Assembly (NCBI RefSeq): GCF_009664835.1
Contig: NZ_CP045929.1
Span: 372,001-436,000, forward strand
DNA from: Allosaccharopolyspora coralli
GTDB taxonomy: Bacteria; Actinomycetota; Actinomycetes; Mycobacteriales; Pseudonocardiaceae
Direction of reading: 5' to 3'
Length of the DNA stretch: 64,000 nucleotides
This document shows, in pieces, positions 49,378 through 58,038 of the stretch (position 1 is the stretch's first letter; the number at the start of each line of letters is the position of its first letter). The notes below the pieces were generated by a model, which was not told where the DNA came from, did not search any database, and saw only the letters and a program-made list of their open reading frames with translations. The translations under genes and the position numbers were made by a program.

Positions 49378-49510
49378 ACGAGGCGAACGGCACTTTCGCC
49401 TCACGTGACGAGACGAACGGCACTTTCGCCTCATGTGGCGAGGCGAGCGGCACTTTCGCCTCACGTGGCGAGGCGAACGGCACTTTCGCCTCACGTGACG
49501 AGGCGAACGT
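49378..49510. repeat. Tandem 30-bp hairpin repeat (four copies plus a partial)
   Basis: Units at 49381, 49411, 49441 and 49471 read AGGCGAACGGCACTTTCGCC plus TCACGTGACG, with a few changes; a fifth is cut at 49510. Each unit contains GAGGCGAA and TTCGCCTC, so each can form a small hairpin. The array lies between the convergent VOC and SDR genes and may end transcription. Confidence 0.85.
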
Positions 49511-49566
49511 GCCGCTCACCTGGTGTGAGCGTGGCGCTCGCTCGGTGTGGTTCCGTGTGCGGTCCT

Positions 49567-50319
49567 TCAGTCGAGGAGTGCGCCGCAGCTGATGTTGGCC
49601 GTGGCGGCGGTCATGGTCCGAGCCTTGTCGGAGGCGACGAAGGCAGCGACGTTGCCGAGATCCTCGAGCGACGCGGTCTTGCCGCCGAGAGTCGCCGCTT
49701 CGAGCTCCTTCGTGATCGCCTCCTTGTGCGCGAAGTCTGCCGGGATGCTCTCCGGGATGCCGCCCGTTCGCAGGGTCACTACGCGGACCCCGTCCGCCCC
49801 GAGCTCGGTGGCGAACTGCCTGCGCATCGCTTCGACGGTGTGCAGTGCGATCTGGAACCCGCCGAGGTAGTGATCGCGCATGGGGTCGCCCTCGCCGCCG
49901 AACGCGAGGAGGACGCCCGCGCCCTGGCCGCGCATGTGACGGGCGGCCGCACGCCACACGAGGAACGTCGAACGCACCGCGACGTGGATCGGGCGCTCGA
50001 AATCGGACAGGGCCATGTCCGCCATCGGGGTGCCCTGCACGTCCTGTAGTCCGACGAGGGGGAACGCCACGTCGAGGCTGCCCGCACGTGCCGCCACGTC
50101 GTCGGCGTGGGCGTGGACGGCGTTTTCGTCGAGCGCGTCGACTTCGGCGGTCTCGGCCGAACCGCCAGCGGCGTGAACCTCTTTCGCCACGACATCGAGG
50201 GTGGTGCGGGTGCGCCCGGCGAGGAAGACCCGGGCGCCTTCGGCCGCGAACGTGCGCGCTACGGCGGCGCCGATCGCTCCGGCGCCGTAGATGACGGCGT
50301 TCTTGTTCTCAAGCAGCAT
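49567..50319 (-). CDS. Atypical short-chain dehydrogenase/reductase
   Basis: The 250-residue Rossmann protein has NAD(P)-binding GAGAIGAAVARTFAAEGARVFLAGRT at residues 9-34. The usual catalytic YxxxK is not present: the matching region is DHYLGGFQIALHTVEAMRRQFATELG, with Tyr but no Lys four residues on, and no clear catalytic Ser. It may be an enzyme with a changed mechanism or a binding protein. ATG 50319 follows GGAGG. The gene is divergent from an ECF sigma gene only 98 bases away, so the sigma factor may control it. Confidence 0.82.
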   Translation of the reverse strand: MLLENKNAVIYGAGAIGAAVARTFAAEGARVFLAGRTRTTLDVVAKEVHAAGGSAETAEVDALDENAVHAHADDVAARAGSLDVAFPLVGLQDVQGTPMADMALSDFERPIHVAVRSTFLVWRAAARHMRGQGAGVLLAFGGEGDPMRDHYLGGFQIALHTVEAMRRQFATELGADGVRVVTLRTGGIPESIPADFAHKEAITKELEAATLGGKTASLEDLGNVAAFVASDKARTMTAATANISCGALLD

Positions 50320-50417
50320 GTCGACCTCCACGGTGAGTCAGGGCGCGTCCCCCGTACCGACGAGGTAGACCGGCGGAACCGGCGAAAATTGTCGGGGCGC
50401 TCGGTATCGTCTCCGGT

Positions 50418-51407
50418 GTGACGGTCGCGACAGCTGACGACGCCTTTCTCGCGCAGATCGAGCCGCTGCGCCGGGAACTCACGGCGCACTGCTATCGAAT
50501 GGTGGGCTCGGTGCACGAGGCCGAAGATCTCGTGCAGGAGACGTACTTGCGTGCGTGGCGCGCGCGGGATCAGTTCGAGGAACGGTCGTCGCTACGCACG
50601 TGGCTGTACCGGATCGCGACGAACACGTGTCTGACCGCGTTGCGGGGTGCGCAGCGCAGGCCGCTCCCCACGGGTGTGGGCGGGCCGTCGCCGGACGCGC
50701 GGGCGACGTTGGCGACCGATACGGACATGCCGTGGCTGGAACCGCTGCCGGACACCGTGGTGTGGTCGAACGCGGCCCCCGACCCCGCCGAGGACGTGGT
50801 GACCAGGGACAGCGTGCGCCTCGCGTTCGTCGCCGCGTTGCAGTACCTCACCGCCCAGCAGCGTGCCGTCGTGCTGCTCTGCGACGTGCTGAAGTGGCGT
50901 GCCCGGGAAGCCGCGGACGCCTTGGAGGTCAGCGTCGCGGCGGTCAACAGCAGCCTGCAGCGTGCTCGGGCACAGCTGGCGAAGGTCGACGCCGCGGACG
51001 TCGAACGCTTGGACAACGCCGACGACCGGGTGCGGGACCTGCTGTCGCGCTATGTCGCGGCGTTCGAAAGCTACGACGTGACCGGGATCGTCGCGCTGCT
51101 CACCGAGGATGTGGTGTGGGAGATGCCGCCGTTCACCAGCTGGTTCGTCGGTGCCGACGCGGTTCGTGGTCTCGTCGAGGACCAGTGCCCGGCATCGGCG
51201 CCGGGCGACATGCGGATGGTGCCCACCTCGGCGAACGGGTTGCCGGTGTTGGCGGTCTACGAGCGGGACGAAGACGGCGTGCACCGGGCGTTCCAGCTGC
51301 AGCAGTTGACGGTGACCGCGGGCGGTGTGTCCCACGTGACCTGTTACTTCGACACGTCGCTGTTCGCGAAGTTCGGCCTGGCCTCCGAGCTGCCTCCCGT
51401 GCCCTGA
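50418..51407 (+). CDS. ECF sigma factor with C-terminal SnoaL-like domain (SigG/SigJ type)
   Basis: This is a 329-residue extracytoplasmic-function sigma factor. Region 2 (LTAHCYRMVGSVHEAEDLVQETYLRAWRA) and region 4 (LTAQQRAVVLLCDVLKWRAREAADALEVSVAAVNSSLQRARAQL) flank a linker, and a SnoaL-like domain fills residues 205-329 (LLSRYVAAFESYDVTGIVALLTEDVVWEMPPF). In this group the extra domain replaces an anti-sigma factor and modulates activity. The start is GTG. Its 3' end overlaps the convergent histidine-kinase gene by 64 bases. Confidence 0.92.
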   Translation: MTVATADDAFLAQIEPLRRELTAHCYRMVGSVHEAEDLVQETYLRAWRARDQFEERSSLRTWLYRIATNTCLTALRGAQRRPLPTGVGGPSPDARATLATDTDMPWLEPLPDTVVWSNAAPDPAEDVVTRDSVRLAFVAALQYLTAQQRAVVLLCDVLKWRAREAADALEVSVAAVNSSLQRARAQLAKVDAADVERLDNADDRVRDLLSRYVAAFESYDVTGIVALLTEDVVWEMPPFTSWFVGADAVRGLVEDQCPASAPGDMRMVPTSANGLPVLAVYERDEDGVHRAFQLQQLTVTAGGVSHVTCYFDTSLFAKFGLASELPPVP

Positions 51408-52672
51408 GCGGTCTGCTCCGCGTTCTCCTGGGTGTCGTCGACCTCGCCGGTTTCCGGGGCGGGCAGCTCGGCCGAGACTTCGTAGCCGCCGTCGCGGCAC
51501 TCCCCGGAAGCGAACTCGCCGTTGAGCAGCGAGACGCGCTCGCGCATCCCGAGCAGCCCGTGACCTCCGCTGGGCAGGTTGGCCCGGGCTCGGAGCCGTG
51601 CAGGACCGCCGTTGCGGATGCGGATCCCGGCAGAGTTCGGCGCGAACCGCACCACGACCTCGGTGGACACGAAACCGGCGTGCTTGTGGACGTTCGAGAG
51701 CGCCTCCTGCGCGATCCGGTAGAGCGTGCGTTCCACCGGCCCCGGCAGGCCCCTGGCCTCGCCCTCCATCGTCGTCCGCACCGGCAGGCCCGCGTGGCGT
51801 GACCGTTCCACCAGGTCAGGAAGGTCCCGCAACGTGGGCTGCGGACCGCGTGAGGACTCTTCGTCGCCGCTGGAACGACGTAGCACGTCGATGACGTCGC
51901 GGAGTTCCCCCAGCGCCCGGCGGTTCGTGTCGCCGATCTTGCGCGCCAGCTCGGAGATCTTCGGGTCGGCGTCCGATACGGTCGCTTCGAGCGCGCCGGT
52001 GTAGACGACGGCCAAGCCGATGTTGTGCGCGACGACGTCGTGCATCTCGCGAGCGAGACGCGAGCGCTCCTCGGCCAACGCGTTCGCCGCCAGCAGATGC
52101 CGCTCGCGGTCGAGGCGTTCGGCGCGCTCGCGCAGATCCTCCACGGCACGGTCCCGTCCCCGCAGGTACATGCCGATGACTCCGGGAGTCACGACGAACG
52201 ACATCATCATGAACGCCATGTCCCACAGGCTCAGCGGCCCCAGGTCGTCGACCTTCTGCACCAACCACGGATTGAGGTAGTAATTCGCCAGGATCAGCCC
52301 CGCGCTGCTCGACGCGGCCACCATCCACGACTTTTCCCACCGGGTGTAGCGGGCCATCGTGCACAGGCACACCGTCAGCATCGGCACGTTGAACCCGACC
52401 GCCGTCGCCGCCAGAGCCAGCAGCGTCACCTGCGCCGGGAACCGCCGGCGCGCGATCAGCGCCACGGCCAGCGCGGACATGATCCAGGACGCCCACTCGC
52501 CCGCTTCGCCGACGCCGGACTGCCGCACCGCGATCGGGTTCACCCAGAAGATCCCGGCGACGACCATCAGGTCGAACAGCACCGCGCCGGGCGAGGACCA
52601 CCACAGGAACATCCGTTCCGAGAGCAACCAGCGACCGAGCAGTCGGCTCCGGGCCGTGACCGGGTCGAGCAC
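51344..52672 (-). CDS. Two-component sensor histidine kinase (HisKA_3 type)
   Basis: This membrane sensor of about 442 residues has five or six helices in residues 20-160 (FDLMVVAGIFWV, MSALAVALIARRRFPAQVTLLALAATAV, MAFMMMSFVVTPGVIGMYL), then a coiled coil (RAVEDLRERAERLDRERHLLAANALAEERSRLAREMHDVVAHNIGL) with phospho-acceptor His in REMHDVVAHN. The ATPase domain shows EALSNVHKHAG and GHGLLGMRERV. It pairs with the NarL-type regulator just upstream, two bases apart. GTG 52672 is the start. The C-terminal 20 residues overlap the sigma gene and could be variable. Confidence 0.9.
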   Translation of the reverse strand: MLDPVTARSRLLGRWLLSERMFLWWSSPGAVLFDLMVVAGIFWVNPIAVRQSGVGEAGEWASWIMSALAVALIARRRFPAQVTLLALAATAVGFNVPMLTVCLCTMARYTRWEKSWMVAASSSAGLILANYYLNPWLVQKVDDLGPLSLWDMAFMMMSFVVTPGVIGMYLRGRDRAVEDLRERAERLDRERHLLAANALAEERSRLAREMHDVVAHNIGLAVVYTGALEATVSDADPKISELARKIGDTNRRALGELRDVIDVLRRSSGDEESSRGPQPTLRDLPDLVERSRHAGLPVRTTMEGEARGLPGPVERTLYRIAQEALSNVHKHAGFVSTEVVVRFAPNSAGIRIRNGGPARLRARANLPSGGHGLLGMRERVSLLNGEFASGECRDGGYEVSAELPAPETGEVDDTQENAEQTAQGTGGSSEARPNFANSDVSK

Positions 52673-52674
52673 GC

Positions 52675-53322
52675 TCAACTCACCACACCGGCGTCGTGCG
52701 CGAGGATCGCGACCTGCACCCGGTTCTCGCAGTCCAGCTTCATGAACAGCTGGCTCACGTAGCCCTTCACGGTCGACTCGGTGAGCTGCAACGTCCGGGC
52801 GATCGCCGAGTTCGACATCCCGGCGCCGACGAGTTCCAGGATGCTGTTCTCCCGTGGCGTGAGCGTGTCCAGGCGTTCCTGCGCGGCTTTCGCCTTGCCG
52901 GGGCTGCCGCCGAACCGGGCCATGACCCGCTTGGTCACCGAGGGGGACAGCATCGCGTCGCCCGCGGCGACCACGCGCACCGCCCGCAGCAGTTCTTCGT
53001 AGTGCGTGTCCTTGAGCAGGAAGCCCGACGCGCCGGCCTCGATCGCGGCGTACACGTGGTCGTCGAGGTCGAACATCGTGAGCACCAGCACCTTGGGTGG
53101 CGACGACTGGTCCACGATGGCTCTGGTGGCTTCGATCCCGTCCACGTGCGGCATCTGGACGTCCATCACGACGACGTCCGGCTTGCACCTGCGCGCCGCG
53201 ACCACCGCGTCGGCGCCGTCGCCCGCCTCGTCCACGACGGTGAGGTCCGCGGCGCTGTCCAGGATGACGCGCAGGCCCGCACGTACCAGCTCTTCGTCGT
53301 CGACCAGCAGCACGCGAATCAC
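52675..53322 (-). CDS. NarL/FixJ-family response regulator
   Basis: The 215-residue regulator has a receiver domain with acidic pocket DDEE (VLLVDDEELVRAGL), phospho-acceptor Asp in PDVVVMDVQMP near residue 54, Thr in VLVLTMFD and Lys in GFLLKDT. The LuxR-type helix-turn-helix is LTPRENSILELVGAGMSNSAIARTLQLTESTVKGYVSQLFMKLDCENR. GTG 53322 is chosen because the receiver begins at its second residue; the open frame continues upstream as shadow. It is cotranscribed with the kinase, which follows within two bases. The signal is unknown. Confidence 0.93.
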   Translation of the reverse strand: MIRVLLVDDEELVRAGLRVILDSAADLTVVDEAGDGADAVVAARRCKPDVVVMDVQMPHVDGIEATRAIVDQSSPPKVLVLTMFDLDDHVYAAIEAGASGFLLKDTHYEELLRAVRVVAAGDAMLSPSVTKRVMARFGGSPGKAKAAQERLDTLTPRENSILELVGAGMSNSAIARTLQLTESTVKGYVSQLFMKLDCENRVQVAILAHDAGVVS

Positions 53323-53538
53323 GCGGGACACCGTACCGAGGAACCCCTTCTGCCGACGTGGGACTTTCGTCGGGTATTCGATCTCGGCAGCGGGTGACGC
53401 GGGCCGGTCTGCGTGGGTGGTTGCGCGGCGGAGCCGCTGACCCGTCACCACGTACGCGGCTGGCCCTCTGCCTCGGAACCACCTCGCAAGGCCTTCCGCC
53501 AGGAGTTCTTCGTCGGTCGTCGGGCGCACAATGCAGGT

Positions 53539-53754
53539 ATGTGCCGAAGCATCAAGACACTCCGCCCGCCGTACGCCGAGCAGGTCACCGACACCGACGT
53601 CCGGGCCGCGGCGTTGCAGTACGTCCGCAAGATCTCCGGTTTCCGGCAGCCCGCCGCCCACAACGCCGAGGCCTTCGACAACGCCGTCGACGCGGTCGCT
53701 CGGGCCACCGAGGAACTGCTGGATTCGCTGGAGGTCCGGGGCGCCCGGCGCTGA
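53539..53754 (+). CDS. DUF2277 family protein
   Basis: The 71-residue protein (MCRSIKTLRPPYAEQVTDTDVRAAALQYVRKISGFRQPAAHNAEAFDNAVDAVARATEELLDSLEVRG) matches DUF2277, a small actinobacterial and proteobacterial family that begins with MCR(N/S)IKTL. It is helical and soluble with an invariant Cys2. Function unknown. The ATG at 53539 is fixed by the conserved N-terminus. It is divergent from the two-component system, and a dispersed hairpin repeat follows. Confidence 0.88.
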   Translation: MCRSIKTLRPPYAEQVTDTDVRAAALQYVRKISGFRQPAAHNAEAFDNAVDAVARATEELLDSLEVRGARR

Positions 53755-53789
53755 CGGGTCTGCTCGGACAGCGACGCTGACCGGGTGTG

Positions 53790-53955
53790 CGGGTTGGTCT
53801 GCGTGAGTGGTTCGTGGCGAAACCTCACCTCGCGGCCGGCTTCGGGATCGTCGACATCGAGTAGCGCCCTGCACCACGTCGACAACCACGTCGCCCCTGG
53901 CCTCGCCGGCCACGAGGTGAGAACCCGCCGGTGGCCGGTCTGCGTAGGCGGTGGA
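53790..53955 (+). repeat. Dispersed hairpin repeat, copy D
   Basis: Stem arms CCTCACCTCGCGGCCGGC (53823-53840) and GCCGGCCACGAGGTGAG (53905-53921) show a paired change (GGCTGGC to GGCCGGC with its partner) relative to copy A. The centre TTCGGGATCGTCGACATCGAG and both flanks match. A further hairpin, CCTCACGT..ACGTGAGG, lies at about 53986-54030. A stem-less partial left flank is at 53408-53430. Otherwise 53755-54161 holds no gene. Confidence 0.85.
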
Positions 53956-54161
53956 CAACCCTCGGCGCACTGTTGCTGCCACAGCCTCACGTCGCGCAGC
54001 CGCGAAGCGGGAGGTGCGGGCCACGTGAGGGTGACTTGTTGGACGGATCCGTGAGTGCAGCGTGGCGAGTTTTGACCAGGAACTCGACACGCCACCGGAT
54101 CGGGTGAAATGTGAATCACCACCGTTGTCCGATTTCACCCTCCGCAACTGAGGAGATCAGC

Positions 54162-54905
54162 GTGGCACTCGCGCGTACTCTGTCGACCCTGGCCGCCGCC
54201 GCGCTCGCGGCCGCCACCTTCGCCGCCCCCGCTGTCGCTGCCGACGAACCCTCGGCAGCGCCCGCCCCGTCCGGCGAGGTCAACCCGTACATCATCGACG
54301 GTTCCGAGGCCGAGAGCGGTCCGTGGGCCGCTCGCCTGTTCCAGGGCGATCAAGACGTGTGCTCGGCGTCGGTCATCGCGCCCGAGTGGGTGCTCACCGC
54401 CCAGCACTGCGTCGAGGGGGCCGGGGACAACATCGGCTTCAACATCGGCGCGCTCGAGCACGCCCAGGGCGAGCGTTTCGACGCCAAGCCGGGTGGGGTG
54501 TACGTGCACGACACTGCCGATCTCGCCCTGGTGAACCTCGACCGCCCGACCGACGTCGAGGTCGCCCCGCTGGGCAACCCCGGCGACGTCAACGTGGGCG
54601 AGACCGTGCAGGTGTACGGCTGGGGTGCGACCTGCACCGACCGGCCCGAGGGCGAGTGCCAGTCGCCGGTGCTCAAGGTCGCCGACGTCGACGTCACCGA
54701 CATCGCCTGCCAGGACTACCGCGGTGGCACGGCGGTGTGCGCGAGCCGCAACGACGGCATCACCGCGGGCGGAGACTCCGGCGGACCGATGTTCTCGGGC
54801 GACGTCCAGGTCGGTGTCGCGTCGACGAGCGACCGCCAGACCACCACCGCCTACACCAACGTGATCCAGTACCGCGACTGGATCCAGGAGGTCGCAGGCG
54901 TCTGA
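54162..54905 (+). CDS. Secreted trypsin-like serine protease
   Basis: The 247-residue S1-family protease has a signal peptide (LARTLSTLAAAALAAATFAAPAVAA, residues 3-27) and a short propeptide. The mature part starts near IIDGSEAESGPWAARL, where Ile replaces the usual IVGG start. The catalytic triad is seen as His in VLTAQHC, Asp in DTADLALVNL and Ser in GDSGGPM; Cys pairs are placed as in streptogrisin/trypsin-like actinobacterial enzymes. GTG 54162 follows GAGGAG. A strong hairpin terminator follows at 54922-54959. Likely extracellular. Confidence 0.9.
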   Translation: MALARTLSTLAAAALAAATFAAPAVAADEPSAAPAPSGEVNPYIIDGSEAESGPWAARLFQGDQDVCSASVIAPEWVLTAQHCVEGAGDNIGFNIGALEHAQGERFDAKPGGVYVHDTADLALVNLDRPTDVEVAPLGNPGDVNVGETVQVYGWGATCTDRPEGECQSPVLKVADVDVTDIACQDYRGGTAVCASRNDGITAGGDSGGPMFSGDVQVGVASTSDRQTTTAYTNVIQYRDWIQEVAGV

Positions 54906-54921
54906 TCGCGCCCGCGCGAGG

Positions 54922-54959
54922 CGAGTGCCCGGTGTCGCTCCGGCGGCGCCGGGCACTCG
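54922..54959 (+). terminator. Hairpin terminator after the protease gene
   Basis: CGAGTGCCCGGTG (54922-54934) and CGCCGGGCACTCG (54947-54959) form a 13-bp stem with one G-T wobble, 17 bases after the stop. Confidence 0.75.
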
Positions 54960-55362
54960 TGTGTCCGGACGAGAGCATGGTGCCCTTCGCGCTCGTGGCC
55001 GGGTGATTCCGGCCGCTGTGACGAACCCGGTCTGGTTCTGCGTCGTGGGCTGTGACACGGTGCGCGGAGTCGCCGGAATTCTTCCGGTGGCCCCGCATGC
55101 GAATCTCCGCACGTGGAACGAGCGACGGAGCGCCGGTGTTCGGAGATCGGGACGGGCGCCCGGCTCGACCGTTGCACCAGGGCACGGCCTTGATCGAAAT
55201 GGGTATCGACCTAAAGTGTGAATTATCGGTAGCACTTTCTCTGCGTGAATTCAACGCCGCTGTCGCGCTCATCACGGGGGGAGTTGCGTTCTTGCTGGTA
55301 GCGAGTCCGGGAATCTCTCGTCTGCCTGACGCGCACCCGATGTTCTGTTAACTTGGATAGAC
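54960..55362. other. Upstream region of the ectoine genes
   Basis: No gene is supported. The last 200 bases are less GC-rich (for example AAAGTGTGAATTATCGGTAG near 55212-55231 and GTTAACTTGGATAGAC just before ectA) and should hold the osmotically controlled promoter. I cannot name a sigma factor with confidence. No good ribosome-binding site precedes ectA. Confidence 0.4.
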
Positions 55363-55920
55363 ATGACCGGCGAGATAACGGCTCAGAACGGCGGCACGCC
55401 TCAGGACGCGAGCACGCCGGACGGGCAGCTGCGGTTCGACACTCCGGTCGTGGACGACGGCCCGGCTCTGCACCGGATCACTCGTGATTCGGGCGTGCTG
55501 GACGTGAACTCTCCTTACGCGTATCTGCTGTGGTGCCGCGACTTCGCGCAGACGTCCGTGGTGGCTCGGGCCGATACCGAGGTCGTCGGCTTCGTCACCG
55601 GCTTCATCCGGCCCGACGCGCCGGACACCGTCGTCGTGTGGCAGGTCGCCGTGGACTCCTCGCAGCGCGGTCGCGGCGTCGCGAGCAAGCTGCTCGCGCA
55701 TCTGCTCGACCGGATGATTCCGCGTGGAGTGCGCTACCTGGAAACGACCATCACCGCGGACAACGACGCCTCGATCAAGCTGTTCACCGCTGCCGCGCGC
55801 GACCGGGGAACCGAGATCGTGCGCAGCGAGCTGTTCGCGGCGGAGCTGTTCCCCGACGCGCACCTCGGCGAGGACCTCTACCGGGTCGGACCGTTCGCCG
55901 AGGCCGCAGCGCGGGCGTGA
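55363..55920 (+). CDS. ectA: L-2,4-diaminobutyrate N-gamma-acetyltransferase
   Basis: EctA acetylates diaminobutyrate, the second step of ectoine synthesis. The 185-residue GNAT protein shows DSGVLDVNSPYAYLLWCRDFAQTSVVA, the acetyl-CoA loop VAVDSSQRGRGVASKLL, and TTITADNDASIKLFTAAARDRG, which are specific to EctA. It has a 25-residue N-terminal extension. It is the first gene of ectABC, with ectB 130 bases downstream. The cytosolic product gives a compatible solute against salt and heat. Confidence 0.95.
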   Translation: MTGEITAQNGGTPQDASTPDGQLRFDTPVVDDGPALHRITRDSGVLDVNSPYAYLLWCRDFAQTSVVARADTEVVGFVTGFIRPDAPDTVVVWQVAVDSSQRGRGVASKLLAHLLDRMIPRGVRYLETTITADNDASIKLFTAAARDRGTEIVRSELFAAELFPDAHLGEDLYRVGPFAEAAARA

Positions 55921-56050
55921 GTCCGGTGTGTGAACGGACAGCAAAGCTTCCTCGCTGGGCAACGATGACGCTGCCCGCCGGGGACCGAGACGTACGAAGC
56001 CGGCGGTACCGGCGCACGACGGGTGCGACCGCCAGGCCGAACGGAGGATC

Positions 56051-57298
56051 GTGAACGACATCTTCAGTGCCTTGGAATCCGAGGTTCGGAGCTACTCCAG
56101 AACCTGGCCGACCACCTTCGACCGTGCGCAGGGCAGCTACCTCTACTCCGAGGACGGCAAGCCCTACCTCGACTTCTTCGCGGGAGCGGGCGCGCTGAAC
56201 TACGGCCACAACAACCCGGCGCTCAAGCGCAAACTGCTCGAGTACATCGAGCGCGACGGGGTGACCCACGGACTCGACCAGGCCACGGTGGCCAAGCGCG
56301 AGTTCCTGGAGACCCTGGACGAGAAGCTGCTCAAGCCGCGCGGCCTGGACTACAAGGTCCAGTTCCCCGGGCCGACGGGCACGAACTCCGTCGAGTCCGC
56401 GCTCAAGCTCGCCCGCAAGATCACCGGGCGCGAGTCGATCATCAGCTTCACCAACGCCTTCCACGGCATGACGCTGGGGTCGCTGTCGGTCACCGGTAAC
56501 TCGATGAAGCGGGGCGGCGCGGGCATCCCGCTGGTGCACGCGACCCCGATGCCCTACGACAACTACTTCGACGGGCAGTTCCCGGACTTCCTGTACTTCG
56601 AGCGGCTGCTGGCCGACAGCGGTTCCGGGCTCAACGAGCCCGCCGCCGTCATCGTCGAGACGCTGCAGGGCGAAGGCGGGATCAACTCCTCGCGTCCCGA
56701 GTGGCTGCGGGGGCTGCGCGAGCTCTGCGACAAGCACGGCATGCTGCTCATCGTCGACGACGTGCAGATGGGCTGCGGCCGTACCGGGCCGTTCTTCAGC
56801 TTCGAGCAGGCCGGTATCACCCCGGACATCGTGTGCTTGTCGAAGTCCATCGGCGGCTACGGAAGCCCGCTGGCGATCACGCTGATCAAGTCGGAACTCG
56901 ACGTGTGGGAGCCGGGCGAGCACAACGGCACCTTCCGCGGCAACAACCCGGCGTTCGTCACGGCCAGCGAGGCACTCCGGCTGTACTGGAGCGACGACGA
57001 ACTCGAGAAGGGCACGCTGGCCAAGGGCGAGCGCGTCGGCAAGGTGCTCAGCGACATCGAGGACAAGTACGAGGGCGCCGTGTCCAAGGGCCGTGGTCTC
57101 GCCAGGGGCCTGGGCTTCGAGGACGTCGAGGTCGCAGGCAAGATCTCGAAGGCCGCGTTCGAGCGCCAGCTCATCCTGGAGACCGCCGGTCCGAAGGACG
57201 AGGTCGTCAAGATCATGCCTCCGCTGACGCTCTCCGACGAGGAGCTCGACCAGGGTCTGCACATCATCACCGAGTCGGTGCAGTCGGTGCTCGGCTGA
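56051..57298 (+). CDS. ectB: L-2,4-diaminobutyrate:2-oxoglutarate aminotransferase
   Basis: EctB makes diaminobutyrate from aspartate semialdehyde and glutamate with PLP, the first ectoine step. The 415-residue class III aminotransferase has [63 protein letters not shown] and the PLP Lys in [11 protein letters not shown], followed by the [11 protein letters not shown] block. GTG start with GGAGGATC before it. Length is normal (about 420). Gene order ectA-ectB-ectC is standard. Confidence 0.96.
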   Translation: MNDIFSALESEVRSYSRTWPTTFDRAQGSYLYSEDGKPYLDFFAGAGALNYGHNNPALKRKLLEYIERDGVTHGLDQATVAKREFLETLDEKLLKPRGLDYKVQFPGPTGTNSVESALKLARKITGRESIISFTNAFHGMTLGSLSVTGNSMKRGGAGIPLVHATPMPYDNYFDGQFPDFLYFERLLADSGSGLNEPAAVIVETLQGEGGINSSRPEWLRGLRELCDKHGMLLIVDDVQMGCGRTGPFFSFEQAGITPDIVCLSKSIGGYGSPLAITLIKSELDVWEPGEHNGTFRGNNPAFVTASEALRLYWSDDELEKGTLAKGERVGKVLSDIEDKYEGAVSKGRGLARGLGFEDVEVAGKISKAAFERQLILETAGPKDEVVKIMPPLTLSDEELDQGLHIITESVQSVLG

Positions 57299-57394
57299 CT
57301 GTGCTGAACTGATACCCGCCACGTGTGCCGGCCGGCCCGCATTCCACGGGCCGGCCGCTCGTGTTCACGGCGCAAGCATCTTCAAGGAGGAAAC

Positions 57395-57805
57395 GTGATC
57401 GTCCGTACTCTCGACGAGATCGAGGACACCGACGCCGACATCAAGACCCCGAACTGGCGTTCCAAGCGGATCATTCTCGCCAAGGAGAAGGTCGGCTTCT
57501 CGGTTCACGAGACCACGCTGTACGCGGGCACGGTGAACGACTTCTGGTACGCCAACCACATCGAGGCCGTCTTCATCACCGAGGGCGAGGGTGAGATCGA
57601 GGACAAGGCGACCGGCGAGGTACACCAGCTCAAGCCCGGCTCGCTGTACCTGCTCAACGACTACGACAAGCACCAGGTGCGGCCGAAGACGGACATGAAG
57701 ACCGTGTGCGTGTTCAACCCGCCGGTCACCGGGCGCGAGGTGCACGACGAGAACGGCGTGTACCCGGTGGTCGTCGAGGACGACGAGGCCGCCCCGGCGA
57801 CCTGA
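57395..57805 (+). CDS. ectC: L-ectoine synthase
   Basis: EctC closes the ring of N-gamma-acetyl-diaminobutyrate to give ectoine. The 136-residue cupin shows [45 protein letters not shown], the metal-binding [16 protein letters not shown] and [42 protein letters not shown] 57395 has a very good AAGGAGG site seven bases upstream. A hairpin follows at once (57809-57838), so ectD is probably only partly co-transcribed with it. Confidence 0.96.
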   Translation: MIVRTLDEIEDTDADIKTPNWRSKRIILAKEKVGFSVHETTLYAGTVNDFWYANHIEAVFITEGEGEIEDKATGEVHQLKPGSLYLLNDYDKHQVRPKTDMKTVCVFNPPVTGREVHDENGVYPVVVEDDEAAPAT

Positions 57806-57808
57806 TTC

Positions 57809-57908
57809 CGGTGCCGGTGGTCGTTTCCTCCGGCACCGATTAGAACCCCCACGCGGCGGGTAGCCACGGAACAAGGGTCCAGCGGGACCGTTCCGGGCTG
57901 CCCGCCGC
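57809..57908 (+). terminator. Two hairpins between ectC and ectD
   Basis: CGGTGCCGG (57809-57817) pairs with CCGGCACCG (57830-57838). A second stem joins 57853-57865 (GCGGCGGGTAGCC) and 57896-57908 with one mismatch. Together they suggest termination or attenuation before ectD. Confidence 0.6.
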
Positions 57909-58038
57909 TTCGCCGTGCAGCCCAGGTCCGTGTCCGTACTATCGGAAAACACGGCCCACCTCACCGAGGAACCGAGAATGGCGGCGGTGCCGACGGCACC
58001 CGGCCGCTCCGGCGGGAATTCGAAGGAGGTGCCGCATC

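Noticed and set aside
49378-49510. The 30-bp repeats considered as a CRISPR array
   Set aside because: The units are directly joined with no spacers, and no cas genes lie in the window.
53986-54030. A possible fifth full copy of the dispersed hairpin repeat
   Set aside because: It has CCTCACGT/ACGTGAGG arms but lacks the shared flanks and centre, so it was noted only as a neighbour of copy D.
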